A DNA stretch of 64,000 nt from Methylobacterium organophilum (GTDB lineage: Bacteria; Pseudomonadota; Alphaproteobacteria; Rhizobiales; Beijerinckiaceae): NCBI RefSeq assembly GCF_022179465.1, contig NZ_BPQV01000006.1:286044-350043 (forward strand). Reading direction: 5' to 3'. The notes beneath the pieces are model-generated. The model ran no database searches. It saw only the letters and a program-made list of their open reading frames with translations, and was not told the DNA's origin. Each line of letters begins with the position of its first letter. The stretch's first letter is position 1. Made by a program: the position numbers and the translations under genes. Below are positions 25,868 through 34,190 of this stretch, in pieces.

Positions 25868-27796
25868 TCAGTCCTGGTTCTGCAGCTCGTCGGCGAGCGA
25901 GGCGATCTCCTCGATCGCGGCCGCCAGCTCCTCGGCGCCCTTGGACTGCTCGCGGGCCGCCTGCTGCGCCTCGACCGCCGCCTGGCCCGCCTGCTTGGCC
26001 GCGGCGGCGATCTGGTCGACGCCGCGCTGGGCCTCCTGGACGTTGCGCAGGATCATGTCGGAGCCCTGGAGGATCTGCCGGTTGCCGTCGAGCACGATCA
26101 CCATGTCGTCGGCGGTGGTCCCGAGATCGCGGGTGATCGCCTTGTTCTTCTCGACCTCGGAGGCGGCGGCGGCGGAGATCTCCTCCAGGTCGCGGCGGAC
26201 GAAGACGATCTGGTCCTGGATCGCCTTGACGAGATCCTTGATCCGCTCGGCATTCTCCGAGGAATCCCGGGCGAGATTGCGGATGTCGGTGGAGACCACC
26301 ATGAAGCCCTTGCCGAACTCGCCGGCCCGGGCCGCCTCGATCGAGCCGTTGACGGCGAGCATGTTGGTCTGGATCGCCACGGTGGTGATGGCGTCGACGA
26401 TCTTGTCGATCTTCCGGCTCACCTGCTCCAGCGCGTTGATCTGCTCGCGGCTCTTGTTGGTCTCCTCCAGGGAGCGGGTGACGCCGACGACCAGGCCGTC
26501 CACCGCGGCCCGGTTCTCCTGGAGCTGGGCGGTGATCGCATCGCCGCGCTCCAGGGACTCGCGCGCCCGTTCCTGCGCCAGGGCGGCGCCCTTCTCGATC
26601 TGGGAGATCGCGGCGGCGGATTGCTGGGAGGCGGACGATTGCTGCTGGGCGCCGCGGTTGATCTGGTCGAGGGCGGTCATGATCTGGCTGGCGGCCCGGT
26701 TGATCTCCTCCACCGCCGAGGACAGCTCCTCGGCCGCGGAGGCGACCTCCTCCGCGCTCTTGCCGATATCGGTGGCGTTCTTCAGCTCGTCGGCCAGCGT
26801 CGAGAGCTCGGTGGCGGCCTGCTCGCTCTGCTCGAGCGCCGTGGTCTGCTGTTCGACCGTCTTGAGCGATTCCTGGCAGGCGGAGGATTGCTCCTCGGCC
26901 GCGGCGGCGATGGCCTCGGACCCCTTCTGGGCCTCGAGCGCCGCCTTCTCGGATTCGAGCGCGGCCCGGCGGATGTCGTCGCCCGCGCTCATGATCGCGA
27001 CCATCGCGGAGCGCACGCTCTCGAGCTGCGCCGTGACCATCTTGCCCTTCTCCACCTCCTGCCGGCTGCTCTCGGCGGCGCCGTTGATGCCGTCGGCGAT
27101 CACCTTCACGTCGCCCTGGATCCGGCCGATCAGCTCCTGGATCTCCTGGGCGCTCTTCTCGGAGGTCTCGGCCAGGGTGCGGACCTCGTCGGCCACCACC
27201 GCGAAGCCCTTGCCGTGCTGGCCGGCCCGGGCGGCCTCGATGGCGGCGTTGAGGGCGAGGAGGTTGGTCTGGTCGGCGATGCGGGCGACCGCGCGGACGA
27301 TGTCGCCGATATTGGCGGCCTGACGCTCGAGCTCGACGATGAGCTTGACCGATTCCGACTGGCGCTCGGCGGCCGTGGCGATCGAGACGATGCTGGCGGC
27401 GACCTGCTGGCTGACCCCGGCGATCAGGGTCTGCAGCGCGCCGCTCTTCTGGCTGGAGGTCTCGGCCTCGTTCCGCGAGGCGACGATCGCCTCCGTGACG
27501 CCGACCACCGCGCGCTGCGACTGCTCGGCGGCGCTCGCCGCCTGCTGCGCGCCGCTGGCGATCTGCTCCATGGCCTTGCGCAGCTCCTCGGCGGCCGAGG
27601 AGGCCTCCGTGACGCCGCTGGCGAGCTCGGTGGTGGCCGCGGCGATCCGCTCGGCGGCCTTCTGCTGCTTGGCGTAGGTGCGCGCCTTGCGGCGGTGCTC
27701 CTCGTTGAGACGGCCGAGCTGGTTGAGGGTGCTGTGCTCACTGCCGCGCGCGAGCGATTGCTGCCCGGAAAGGGCGGCCTTTTTGACGAGAGCCAT
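25868..27796 (-). CDS. Soluble methyl-accepting chemotaxis protein with two signalling tips
   Basis: A 642-residue receptor without TM segments, ligand domain or HAMP; it is almost entirely coiled coil. It carries the receptor hairpin tip twice: [19 protein letters not shown] with GFAVVADEVRTLA near residues 170-210, and AIQTNMLAVNGSIEAARAG with GFMVVSTDIRNLA near 472-512. The N-terminus MALVKKAALSGQQSLARG is short and basic. A cytoplasmic location and the operon's ParA gene fit the Rhodobacter TlpT/PpfA arrangement, in which the receptor N-terminus stimulates the ParA ATPase. The start at 27796 is favoured over an upstream non-homologous leader. It is first in the operon. Confidence 0.9.
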   Translation of the reverse strand: MALVKKAALSGQQSLARGSEHSTLNQLGRLNEEHRRKARTYAKQQKAAERIAAATTELASGVTEASSAAEELRKAMEQIASGAQQAASAAEQSQRAVVGVTEAIVASRNEAETSSQKSGALQTLIAGVSQQVAASIVSIATAAERQSESVKLIVELERQAANIGDIVRAVARIADQTNLLALNAAIEAARAGQHGKGFAVVADEVRTLAETSEKSAQEIQELIGRIQGDVKVIADGINGAAESSRQEVEKGKMVTAQLESVRSAMVAIMSAGDDIRRAALESEKAALEAQKGSEAIAAAAEEQSSACQESLKTVEQQTTALEQSEQAATELSTLADELKNATDIGKSAEEVASAAEELSSAVEEINRAASQIMTALDQINRGAQQQSSASQQSAAAISQIEKGAALAQERARESLERGDAITAQLQENRAAVDGLVVGVTRSLEETNKSREQINALEQVSRKIDKIVDAITTVAIQTNMLAVNGSIEAARAGEFGKGFMVVSTDIRNLARDSSENAERIKDLVKAIQDQIVFVRRDLEEISAAAASEVEKNKAITRDLGTTADDMVIVLDGNRQILQGSDMILRNVQEAQRGVDQIAAAAKQAGQAAVEAQQAAREQSKGAEELAAAIEEIASLADELQNQD

Positions 27797-28293
27797 GGAG
27801 ACGGTCCCTGGGCATGTGGCCAAGATTGCACGCCCCGGCACGGATCATGTCGATGATCCAGTCACCCGCGGAGCGGACGGATCATGGATAGTATTGCCTG
27901 GTTAATTTTTGGTAAATCTTGCGGCTATACGCGTAAATACGTCAAAATAAAATCACAAGTTGCAAATAAATATGAGTCATACTTTGGATAATAGCTACGC
28001 GAGGGCAAAAACGGCAAGACCATCGCAATTTTTGACGATTCCCATTCGAAGCGCCGGGTCGTAACGGCTTGCCCGCGTTGTCGGGTCGCTGGGAGAGCGG
28101 CCTCGTTTCGCGTCCCAGGCGATTCTTCCCTCGCGAAATAATCTTCTTTCAGGTTTGATCGTGCAACCTGAAGGCTATCTATAGCGCGCTGAGGGAGTGG
28201 GTATTGTACGGTGCAAGACTTTTGTTGGGTCGCGTCTGGGTTGTTGTGCCTCGCACCACTTGCGGATGTACCCACCCTCCCCTGTCGGAACGG
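27797..28293. other. AT-richer intergenic region in front of the che operon
   Basis: Nearly 500 bases with no supported gene, and the most AT-rich stretch of the first half of the window (27900-28030). It must hold the promoter of the minus-strand che operon and the 3' end region of the GGDEF-EAL gene. No convincing sigma-70 pair or sigma-28 site could be fixed by eye. Confidence 0.5.
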
Positions 28294-30249
28294 TCAGGCC
28301 GTTTCCCCGACGGTCAGAGGCGTGCGCGTCAGATAGGAGGCGATCGCTTCGGGCGGCATGGGCCGGGCGAAGTGATAGCCCTGGAAGACGGTGCAGCCGA
28401 TGGCCTTGAGATGTTCCAATTGCTCCGCCGTCTCGACGCCCTCGACGATGCAGATCAGGCTCATGTCGCGGCACAGGGCAATGAGGGATCTGACGATCTT
28501 GCTCGAATTGTTGTCGGTGCCCAGGTCTTTTACGAAGCTCTTGTCGATCTTGACCTTGTCGACCGGCAGGCAATTGAGATAGCTGATGCTCGAATATCCC
28601 GTGCCGAAATCGTCGATCGAGATCTGAATCCCGATCTTTTTGAGCATATTGACGTGTTCGACGGCGGTGTCCGCATTCGACATCATCGCGGTCTCGGTGA
28701 TCTCCATGTCGATGCGGCGCGGATCGAACCCGCTGGCGGCGATCACCGCCATGAGGGCACGGATGTTCTCGGCGCTGGCGACATCGTGAGCGGAGAGATT
28801 GAACGACAAGCGGATCGGGGGCGGCCAGGTCGTGGCGACTTGCAGGGCCTTGCGCAGGAGGATGGGCGTGAGCCCGGTGATGAGCCCGGCTCTTTCCGCC
28901 GCCGCGATGAAGGTCGCCGGTGCGACGGCCCCCAGCGTCGGGCTCGTCCAGCGCGCCAACCCCTCGAAGGCCAGGGGACGCCCCGTCGCCGCCTCGACGA
29001 TGGGCTGGAAGACGAGATGCAGTTCCTTCTCCAGATCGGCGGTCCGGAGCGCGGCCTCGATGGCAGCCTGTTCCTTGATGAGGTCTTCGTGACGTTGGCT
29101 CGACATCACGATCCGGCCGCGCCCCAGGCGCTTGGCATGATACAGGGCGTGGTCGGCCCGGTCGTAGAGCCGCTCGGGCGTCTGCTCCCGGTCCGTCAAC
29201 ACGGCGAAGCCGATCGAGCCGCTGACCGTCAGCACGACGTCGTCCAGTCGGATCGGTTGCCGCAAGGCGTGTAGGGCGCGCTCGCCGAGGGCCACGAGGA
29301 ACTCCTCGGAAAGGGCGCCCTGTACGATCAGGGCGAATTCATCGCCGCCGAGGCGACAGGCGATGGCGTCATCGCCGAGGGTCGCCCGCAGCCGCCGGCC
29401 GACTTCCCGCAGGACGCCGTCCCCGATTCGATGGCCGTGCAGATCGTTGATCTGCTTGAAGCCGTCGAGGTCGATGATCCCGATGGCAAGTTTCGGTTCG
29501 CCGGGCGCAAAGCCTTCGAAGAGGGTGGCGAGTTCGGAGAAGAAATGCCGTCGGTTCGGCAGATCCGTCAGCATGTCGATATTGGCCAGGCGCCGATTCT
29601 CGCGGCTCAGATGTTCCGTCTTCGCATGCTCGCGCGCGATCGAGTCCCTTGCCTCGACCAGGTTCGCGAACTCCCGCGTATAGCTCTGTGTCGCGAAGAC
29701 CATCGCGGCCGTGACGACGGTGATGTTACAGGCGATCGCCCAGGCGCTGCTCGTGTCCTGGCTGAGCAGCATGCACAAACAGGGGATCGTGATCAGGCAG
29801 ACCATGATCAGGGCCGCCGACCGCAGCTGCATCAGGCAGAAGAAACTGCACATCGCCGATGAAAGCATCGAAAGGATGAGCATCATCCTCGTGTCTTGAT
29901 CGCCGTAATGATAAAGCGCAAAATTTATCGCGATATAGATCGCGGTCATGCCGAAGAGCCACTTCTGGGCTCTTGCAAGAATGGCCGCGGCAGCCTCGGC
30001 CGTGAGATCGTCGTCGCGATGTTTGATCCACCATGCCGCGCGCAGGAGGCTTGCCGATGGTGCGAAAATGCCAAGGAGCAAGCACAGCCATCCCGGCGCT
30101 TGAGGCGAGAACACGTAAGCGATCGCCATCTTGCTGGCGCCGACGGACAGGTAGAGGGCGGGCATCTTGTGGGCGAAGGCACGGAACTGCGCGAGTGCCA
30201 AACTTGATGAGGTTATCTCCTGGCTGAATGTTGTATTGGCACCGGGCAT
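28294..30249 (-). CDS. Membrane GGDEF-EAL protein (cyclic-di-GMP turnover)
   Basis: A 651-residue protein with about five N-terminal TM helices (residues 25-195), a coiled coil, a GGDEF domain with an intact RLGGDEFALI motif near residue 300, and an EAL domain with the signature changed to EGL (AFEGLARW, about 424) but with FNLSAHD, EITETAMM and DDFGTGYSS preserved. No RxxD inhibitory site is seen before GGDEF. The protein could make and degrade cyclic-di-GMP; the intact catalytic residues suggest the EAL side is active. Its membrane domain is of the unclassified four-to-six-helix type found in Rhizobiales. It stands alone between the che operon and the GntR gene. Confidence 0.9.
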   Translation of the reverse strand: MPGANTTFSQEITSSSLALAQFRAFAHKMPALYLSVGASKMAIAYVFSPQAPGWLCLLLGIFAPSASLLRAAWWIKHRDDDLTAEAAAAILARAQKWLFGMTAIYIAINFALYHYGDQDTRMMLILSMLSSAMCSFFCLMQLRSAALIMVCLITIPCLCMLLSQDTSSAWAIACNITVVTAAMVFATQSYTREFANLVEARDSIAREHAKTEHLSRENRRLANIDMLTDLPNRRHFFSELATLFEGFAPGEPKLAIGIIDLDGFKQINDLHGHRIGDGVLREVGRRLRATLGDDAIACRLGGDEFALIVQGALSEEFLVALGERALHALRQPIRLDDVVLTVSGSIGFAVLTDREQTPERLYDRADHALYHAKRLGRGRIVMSSQRHEDLIKEQAAIEAALRTADLEKELHLVFQPIVEAATGRPLAFEGLARWTSPTLGAVAPATFIAAAERAGLITGLTPILLRKALQVATTWPPPIRLSFNLSAHDVASAENIRALMAVIAASGFDPRRIDMEITETAMMSNADTAVEHVNMLKKIGIQISIDDFGTGYSSISYLNCLPVDKVKIDKSFVKDLGTDNNSSKIVRSLIALCRDMSLICIVEGVETAEQLEHLKAIGCTVFQGYHFARPMPPEAIASYLTRTPLTVGETA

Positions 30250-30653
30250 TGATCGATGTGCCTTGGAAAGCAGTTTAGGCTTGGATCACCTCACGATCAT
30301 TTGAAGGTTTTCTCGAAAATCCGCATCTGTAGAGCTGGATTCCTGCAATTTTTGATGTGGATAATTCGGTAAAATCCAATGAAGCTCGCCCTTCGTGCGA
30401 GGATTTCGCGGCCTTGAGAGGGCGCGCGCCCGGGCACAGGGTGCAGATCTCTCCCGCGAAGCGCCGTCGGCTGCTTGTGAGGCGGCGTCGCCAGGAACAT
30501 CTGGCCTGGCCGCGGGCCTGCCTTCGTGGCGGGCCCTCCCCGCGCGGGCCAGCGACGGCTGCGGCGATCCGGACGCCACGCCGTCTGCTCCGGCGTGCCC
30601 GAACGGCCCTGATCGCGCGTCCCCGATCGTACGTCCTGCCCGGGCCTCCCGGC
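30250..30653. other. Intergenic region, no gene seen
   Basis: About 400 bases between the starts and ends of minus-strand genes. The first 130 bases are AT-rich and probably carry the GGDEF-EAL promoter. The rest is high-GC without a supported reading frame. Confidence 0.45.
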
Positions 30654-31325
30654 CTAGGTCGTGATCTCGGAAATCGCCAATGTCTCGGCGCGCTGGACAT
30701 GCGAGAGGCTGGCCTGGAAGGCGGTCTCGCCGTCGCGGGCCCGGATCGCGGCCACGATGCGCCGCATCTCCTCGGGGCCGTCCGTGGCGCGGCCGGGCGT
30801 GGCGATCGTGATCGAGCGCAGATGCGTGATGCGCATGTGCAGCGCCGACACGATGTCCCAGGCGATCTCCCGGCCGCTCGCCAGGAACATGCGCTCGTAG
30901 AACTCGGCGGTCGCTTCGAGGATCAGGGCGGCATCGTTGGTCGCGTAGCCATGGGCGATGCGGAGCAGCCGCGCGTCCAGCACGTCCGCCACCGCCGGCG
31001 CGTCCGGGCTCTCGGCGCAGCCCCGGGCGGCCAGCGCCTCCAGATAGCCGCGCACCTCGTAGATCTGGCGCGCCTGCGCGCGGGTGAGCACCGCGACGAT
31101 CGGGCCGCGATTGGGAACGATCTCGACGATGCCCTCCGCCTCGAGGTGCCGGAGCACCTCGCGGACGACGGAGCGGCTGACGGCGAGCTGGTCGCAGAGC
31201 TCGCGCTCGACCAGGCGGTCGCCGGGCTTGAAATGCTGGTCGAGGATCGCCCGGCGCATCTTGTCGAGCGTCATCTCGCGCAGCGACTTGGTTTCCCGCT
31301 CGACCCGTAAGATCCCCGCCACCAT
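30654..31325 (-). CDS. GntR-family regulator (FadR/FCD type)
   Basis: A 223-residue regulator. The winged helix-turn-helix (about 15-80: LDKMRRAILDQHFKPGDRLVERELCDQLAVSRSVVREVLRHLEAEGIVEIV) is followed by an all-helical FCD sensor domain with the metal/ligand-type residues in EVRGYLEALAARGC, EFYERM and HMRITHLR. It is divergent from the large catabolic operon starting at 31736. The palindrome CCGTAATACGG lies just before that operon and again before the porin gene, and is the probable operator. A weaker related sequence near 31402-31416 could allow self-regulation. FCD ligands are usually the pathway's organic acid. Confidence 0.9.
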   Translation of the reverse strand: MVAGILRVERETKSLREMTLDKMRRAILDQHFKPGDRLVERELCDQLAVSRSVVREVLRHLEAEGIVEIVPNRGPIVAVLTRAQARQIYEVRGYLEALAARGCAESPDAPAVADVLDARLLRIAHGYATNDAALILEATAEFYERMFLASGREIAWDIVSALHMRITHLRSITIATPGRATDGPEEMRRIVAAIRARDGETAFQASLSHVQRAETLAISEITT

Positions 31326-31681
31326 CGAAGCCCGCTTCCTGCCTCGCTCGCCCCCCGCGACGCCTCATGGCGAGGGCGCGGGCGGGTGCCCAGACGTCAC
31401 ATAGCATACCGAATCGGTGCGGCCCCGCCTGGTGTGCGGCAGACGGACCGCCCTGCCCGTTCCGATAGGCTGGGCGGTAGCCGGCCCGCAAGCGCTGACC
31501 TTCGGACCGGGCTCCGATCCGTGGGCGCTGCAAAAGTTTTGTGCATGGCAATAATTTCATCGGTCCGGCTTTGTGCCGAATGGACTGATTTATATTGCGG
31601 TTTCTTGAGAAATTTCTGCAGGGAACACTTTGTGCGCTGCAATGTGGATGAGAAATTGAGCAAAATGATGCGCAAAACGCC

Positions 31682-31710
31682 TTGCAGTCTTATGGTATAC
31701 CGTAATACGG
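31682..31710 (+). promoter_or_regulatory. Operator-like site 1 of the GntR regulon
   Basis: The site contains the palindrome GGTATACC overlapping CCGTAATACGG (31700-31710). A 29-base sequence here agrees with the sequence at 41172-41200 in 24 positions. It ends 25 bases before the first start codon of the catabolic operon, a place suited to repression. Assignment to the divergent GntR protein is inference. Confidence 0.65.
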
Positions 31711-31735
31711 CTACGCCCATCGCAGGGAGTTGCCC

Positions 31736-32320
31736 GTGTCGTCGATCCGCAAGCTCGTCGCTTATCAAGAGACCACCTTCATCGAGGGCGGACGCTCCGC
31801 CCCAAGGCCGCTCAAGCTGTTCGGCGTCGCCGCCGTCCTGAAGAATCCCTGGGCCGGCCGCGGCTTCGTCGAGGATCTCCGGCCCGAGATCCGCAGCATC
31901 GCGCCGGAACTCGGCGCCCTGCTGACCGCCGAGATCATCCGCGCCGTCGGGTCCGGCGAAGCGGTCGAGGGCTACGGCAAGGCCGCCGTCGTCGGCACGG
32001 ATGGCGAGGTCGAGCACGCCTCGGCCCTGATCCACACCCTGCGCTTCGGCAATCATTACCGGCAGGCGGTCGGGGCCAAGAGCTACCTGAGCTTCACCAA
32101 CACCCGCGGCGGGCCCGATTGCCCGATCGTGATCCCGCTCATGCACAAGCACGACGAGGGCATGCGCTCGCATTACCTGACCGTGCAGTTCTCGATCCTC
32201 GATGCGCCGGCTCCCGACGAGATCGTGGTCGCCCTCGGCGCCTCGGTCGGCGGCCGCCCGCATCACCGCATCGGCGACCGCTATCAGGACCTGCGCGAGA
32301 TCGAGGCGGGCGATGCCTGA
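31736..32320 (+). CDS. PF06684 (DUF1185, 'amino acid synthesis') family protein
   Basis: A 194-residue cytoplasmic protein of the PF06684 family: IRKLVAYQETTFIEGG, VAAVLKNPWAGRGFVEDL, VGTDGEVEHASALIH and HKHDEGMRSHYLT are family-like blocks. The family name comes from old genetic context; no reaction is established. GTG at 31736 is chosen because AGGGAG lies 6 bases before it; TTG at 31730 would leave no room. The stop overlaps the start of the next gene (ATGCCTGA), so it is the first gene of a tightly coupled operon with flavin-dependent enzymes. I infer that it handles an intermediate of the same pathway. Confidence 0.82.
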   Translation: MSSIRKLVAYQETTFIEGGRSAPRPLKLFGVAAVLKNPWAGRGFVEDLRPEIRSIAPELGALLTAEIIRAVGSGEAVEGYGKAAVVGTDGEVEHASALIHTLRFGNHYRQAVGAKSYLSFTNTRGGPDCPIVIPLMHKHDEGMRSHYLTVQFSILDAPAPDEIVVALGASVGGRPHHRIGDRYQDLREIEAGDA

Positions 32321-34076
32321 GGTCGCCTCCCGAAGCGTCCCGACCGGCGGCACGGGGCGGCGCACCCTGATCGTCTCCGCAGGCGCGGAGACGGGCGCGA
32401 CCCCGATCCTGTTCATCCACGGGGTCGGCCTCGACCATACCGTGTGGCGGCCGCAGATGGCGGCCTTCGCCGGACAGCGTCCGGTCCACGCCTACGACAT
32501 GATGGGGCATGGCGGCTCGGACGGCCCCGCGGGCAAGCCGGAGCTGGCGGATTACGCCGCCCAGCTCGTCGGCGTGCTCGATGCCTTGAAGATCGGGCGC
32601 GCCCACCTCGTCGGCCATTCCATGGGGGCGATGGTGGCGCTGGAAGCGGCTCTGTCGCATCCGGAGCGGGTGGGCAGCGTCACCGCCCTCAACGCCGTCT
32701 ATCGCCGCAGCGCCGAGCAGAGTCGGGCGGTCCTGCGCCGGGTCGAGGCTCTGGAGGCGGGCGAGGCCGGCCCCGGCGTCGAGACGACGCTGGCACGCTG
32801 GTTCGGCTCTCCGGTGCCGCCGTCTCTCGCCGAGGAGGCGGAACGGATGCGGGCCCTGCTGGAGCGGGCCGACGGGCGCGGCTACGCCCTGGCCTACCGG
32901 GTCTTCGCCACCGCCGACGCCGCCTATGCCGAGCGTCTCCCGGGCCTGTCGGTGCCGGCTCTGTTCATGACCGGCCAGCACGATCCCAACTCGACCCCGG
33001 ACATGACGCGGGCCATGGCCGCGGCGGTTCCCGGCGCCCGGGGGCTCGTCCTGTCGGGCGAGCGCCACATGATGCCCCTGGTCGGGGCAGCCCGGGTCAA
33101 TGCCGAGATCGCCCGTTTCCTCGCCGGCCTCGAGACGCAGGAGCCGGCCGCGGCCCCGAAGCGCTTCCGCAACGCGCTGGGCGCCTTCGCCACCGGCGTC
33201 ACCGTGGTGACGACGCTGCAGGAGGATGGCGAGCCGCGGGGATTCACCGCGAACTCGTTCAGCTCGGTCTCCCTCGATCCGCCGCTCGTCTCGATCTGCA
33301 TCGCCCGCACGGCGTCGAGCCATCCGGTGTTCAAGGCGGCGCCGCGCTTCGCCGTGAACATCCTGGCCCAGGATCAGCGCGACGTCTCCGGCGTCTTCGC
33401 CTCCAAGCGGCCCGACAAGTTCGAGCAGGTGGCCTGGGCCTCCGGCGCCACCGGCTCGCCGGTCCTGGAAGGCTGCGCGGCCTGGTTCGATTGCCGCCTG
33501 CATCAGGTGGTGGCGGCCGGCGACCACGACATCCTCATCGGCGAGGTGGTGGATTTCGACGGCAGCGGCCGGATGCCCCTCGGCTATTGCCGGGGAGCCT
33601 ATGTCGAGTTCGGCCTCGCCCAGGAGGCCGTGGCCGCGGCCGCGCGCTCCATCGAGGTCAAGGCGATCCTCGAAGCCGAGGGCGAGATCCTTCTGGTCGA
33701 GGCGGCCGACGGGACGCTGTCCCTGCCCGCCGCGCACCACCTGGAGCCGCTTTCGGATCCGACCAGCCTCCACGGCAAGCTCGCGGAGCTGGGCGTGGCG
33801 GCGGAGCTCGGCTTCCTGTTCGCGGTCTACGAGGATCCGGGTGCGCCCGGTGCGCCGACCTCAATCGTCTATCGCGGCGCCTTCTCCGGCACGCCGGGGC
33901 GCGGCACGCGGCTGTGGCCGGTGACGGAACTGGCCGATTGCCCCGTGCGGGATCCGGCGAGCCGGACGATGCTGGAGCGCTACGCCCGCGAAAGCCGGGA
34001 GAACGCCTTCGGCGTCTATTCGGGCAATGCCTCCGAGGGCCGGGTCTACGCCCTCCGGCACGATTCCGCAGCCTGA
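32313..34076 (+). CDS. Alpha/beta hydrolase - flavin reductase - Nudix-like C-terminal fusion
   Basis: A 587-residue fusion. Residues 1-275 are an alpha/beta hydrolase with oxyanion HG (FIHGVG), nucleophile S103 (GHSMGA), acid D224 (GQHDPN) and H252 (ERHMMP). Residues about 283-435 are a flavin reductase-like, FMN-binding domain (FRNALGAFATGVTVVTT, GFTANSFSSVSLDPPLVSICI, GCAAWFDC). Residues 440-587 look like a Nudix fold without the Nudix box (AILEAEGEILLVEAADG, SLPAAHHLEPL, TRLWPVTEL). The reductase half would supply reduced FMN to the LLM monooxygenase encoded next, and the hydrolase would cut the product. An 8-base overlap with the upstream gene shows coupling. The third-domain assignment is tentative. 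Confidence 0.85.
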   Translation: MPEVASRSVPTGGTGRRTLIVSAGAETGATPILFIHGVGLDHTVWRPQMAAFAGQRPVHAYDMMGHGGSDGPAGKPELADYAAQLVGVLDALKIGRAHLVGHSMGAMVALEAALSHPERVGSVTALNAVYRRSAEQSRAVLRRVEALEAGEAGPGVETTLARWFGSPVPPSLAEEAERMRALLERADGRGYALAYRVFATADAAYAERLPGLSVPALFMTGQHDPNSTPDMTRAMAAAVPGARGLVLSGERHMMPLVGAARVNAEIARFLAGLETQEPAAAPKRFRNALGAFATGVTVVTTLQEDGEPRGFTANSFSSVSLDPPLVSICIARTASSHPVFKAAPRFAVNILAQDQRDVSGVFASKRPDKFEQVAWASGATGSPVLEGCAAWFDCRLHQVVAAGDHDILIGEVVDFDGSGRMPLGYCRGAYVEFGLAQEAVAAAARSIEVKAILEAEGEILLVEAADGTLSLPAAHHLEPLSDPTSLHGKLAELGVAAELGFLFAVYEDPGAPGAPTSIVYRGAFSGTPGRGTRLWPVTELADCPVRDPASRTMLERYARESRENAFGVYSGNASEGRVYALRHDSAA

Positions 34077-34095
34077 GCCCGGCTGCCGCTCGCAA

Positions 34096-34120
34096 CGCCC
34101 CGCTCGCGAGGAGCGGGGCG
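34096..34120 (+). terminator. Perfect hairpin between fusion gene and LLM gene
   Basis: CGCCCCGCTC and GAGCGGGGCG form a 10-base perfect stem with a 5-base loop (GCGAG), with no T-run. Placed inside the operon, it may act as a partial terminator or protect the upstream message. Confidence 0.5.
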
Positions 34121-34190
34121 GACCAGAGATGACGAGACCCGGCCCTTACCGATCTGGGCATGGCTCTCGCGTTCCGAAGCCGAGGCCGAC

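Noticed and set aside
27990-28130. Plus-strand stretch with AGGGCAAA and CATTCGAAG resembling parts of a cyclic-di-GMP riboswitch
   Set aside because: The second half of the aptamer cannot be matched, and no plus-strand gene follows for over 3 kb; all neighbours are on the minus strand.
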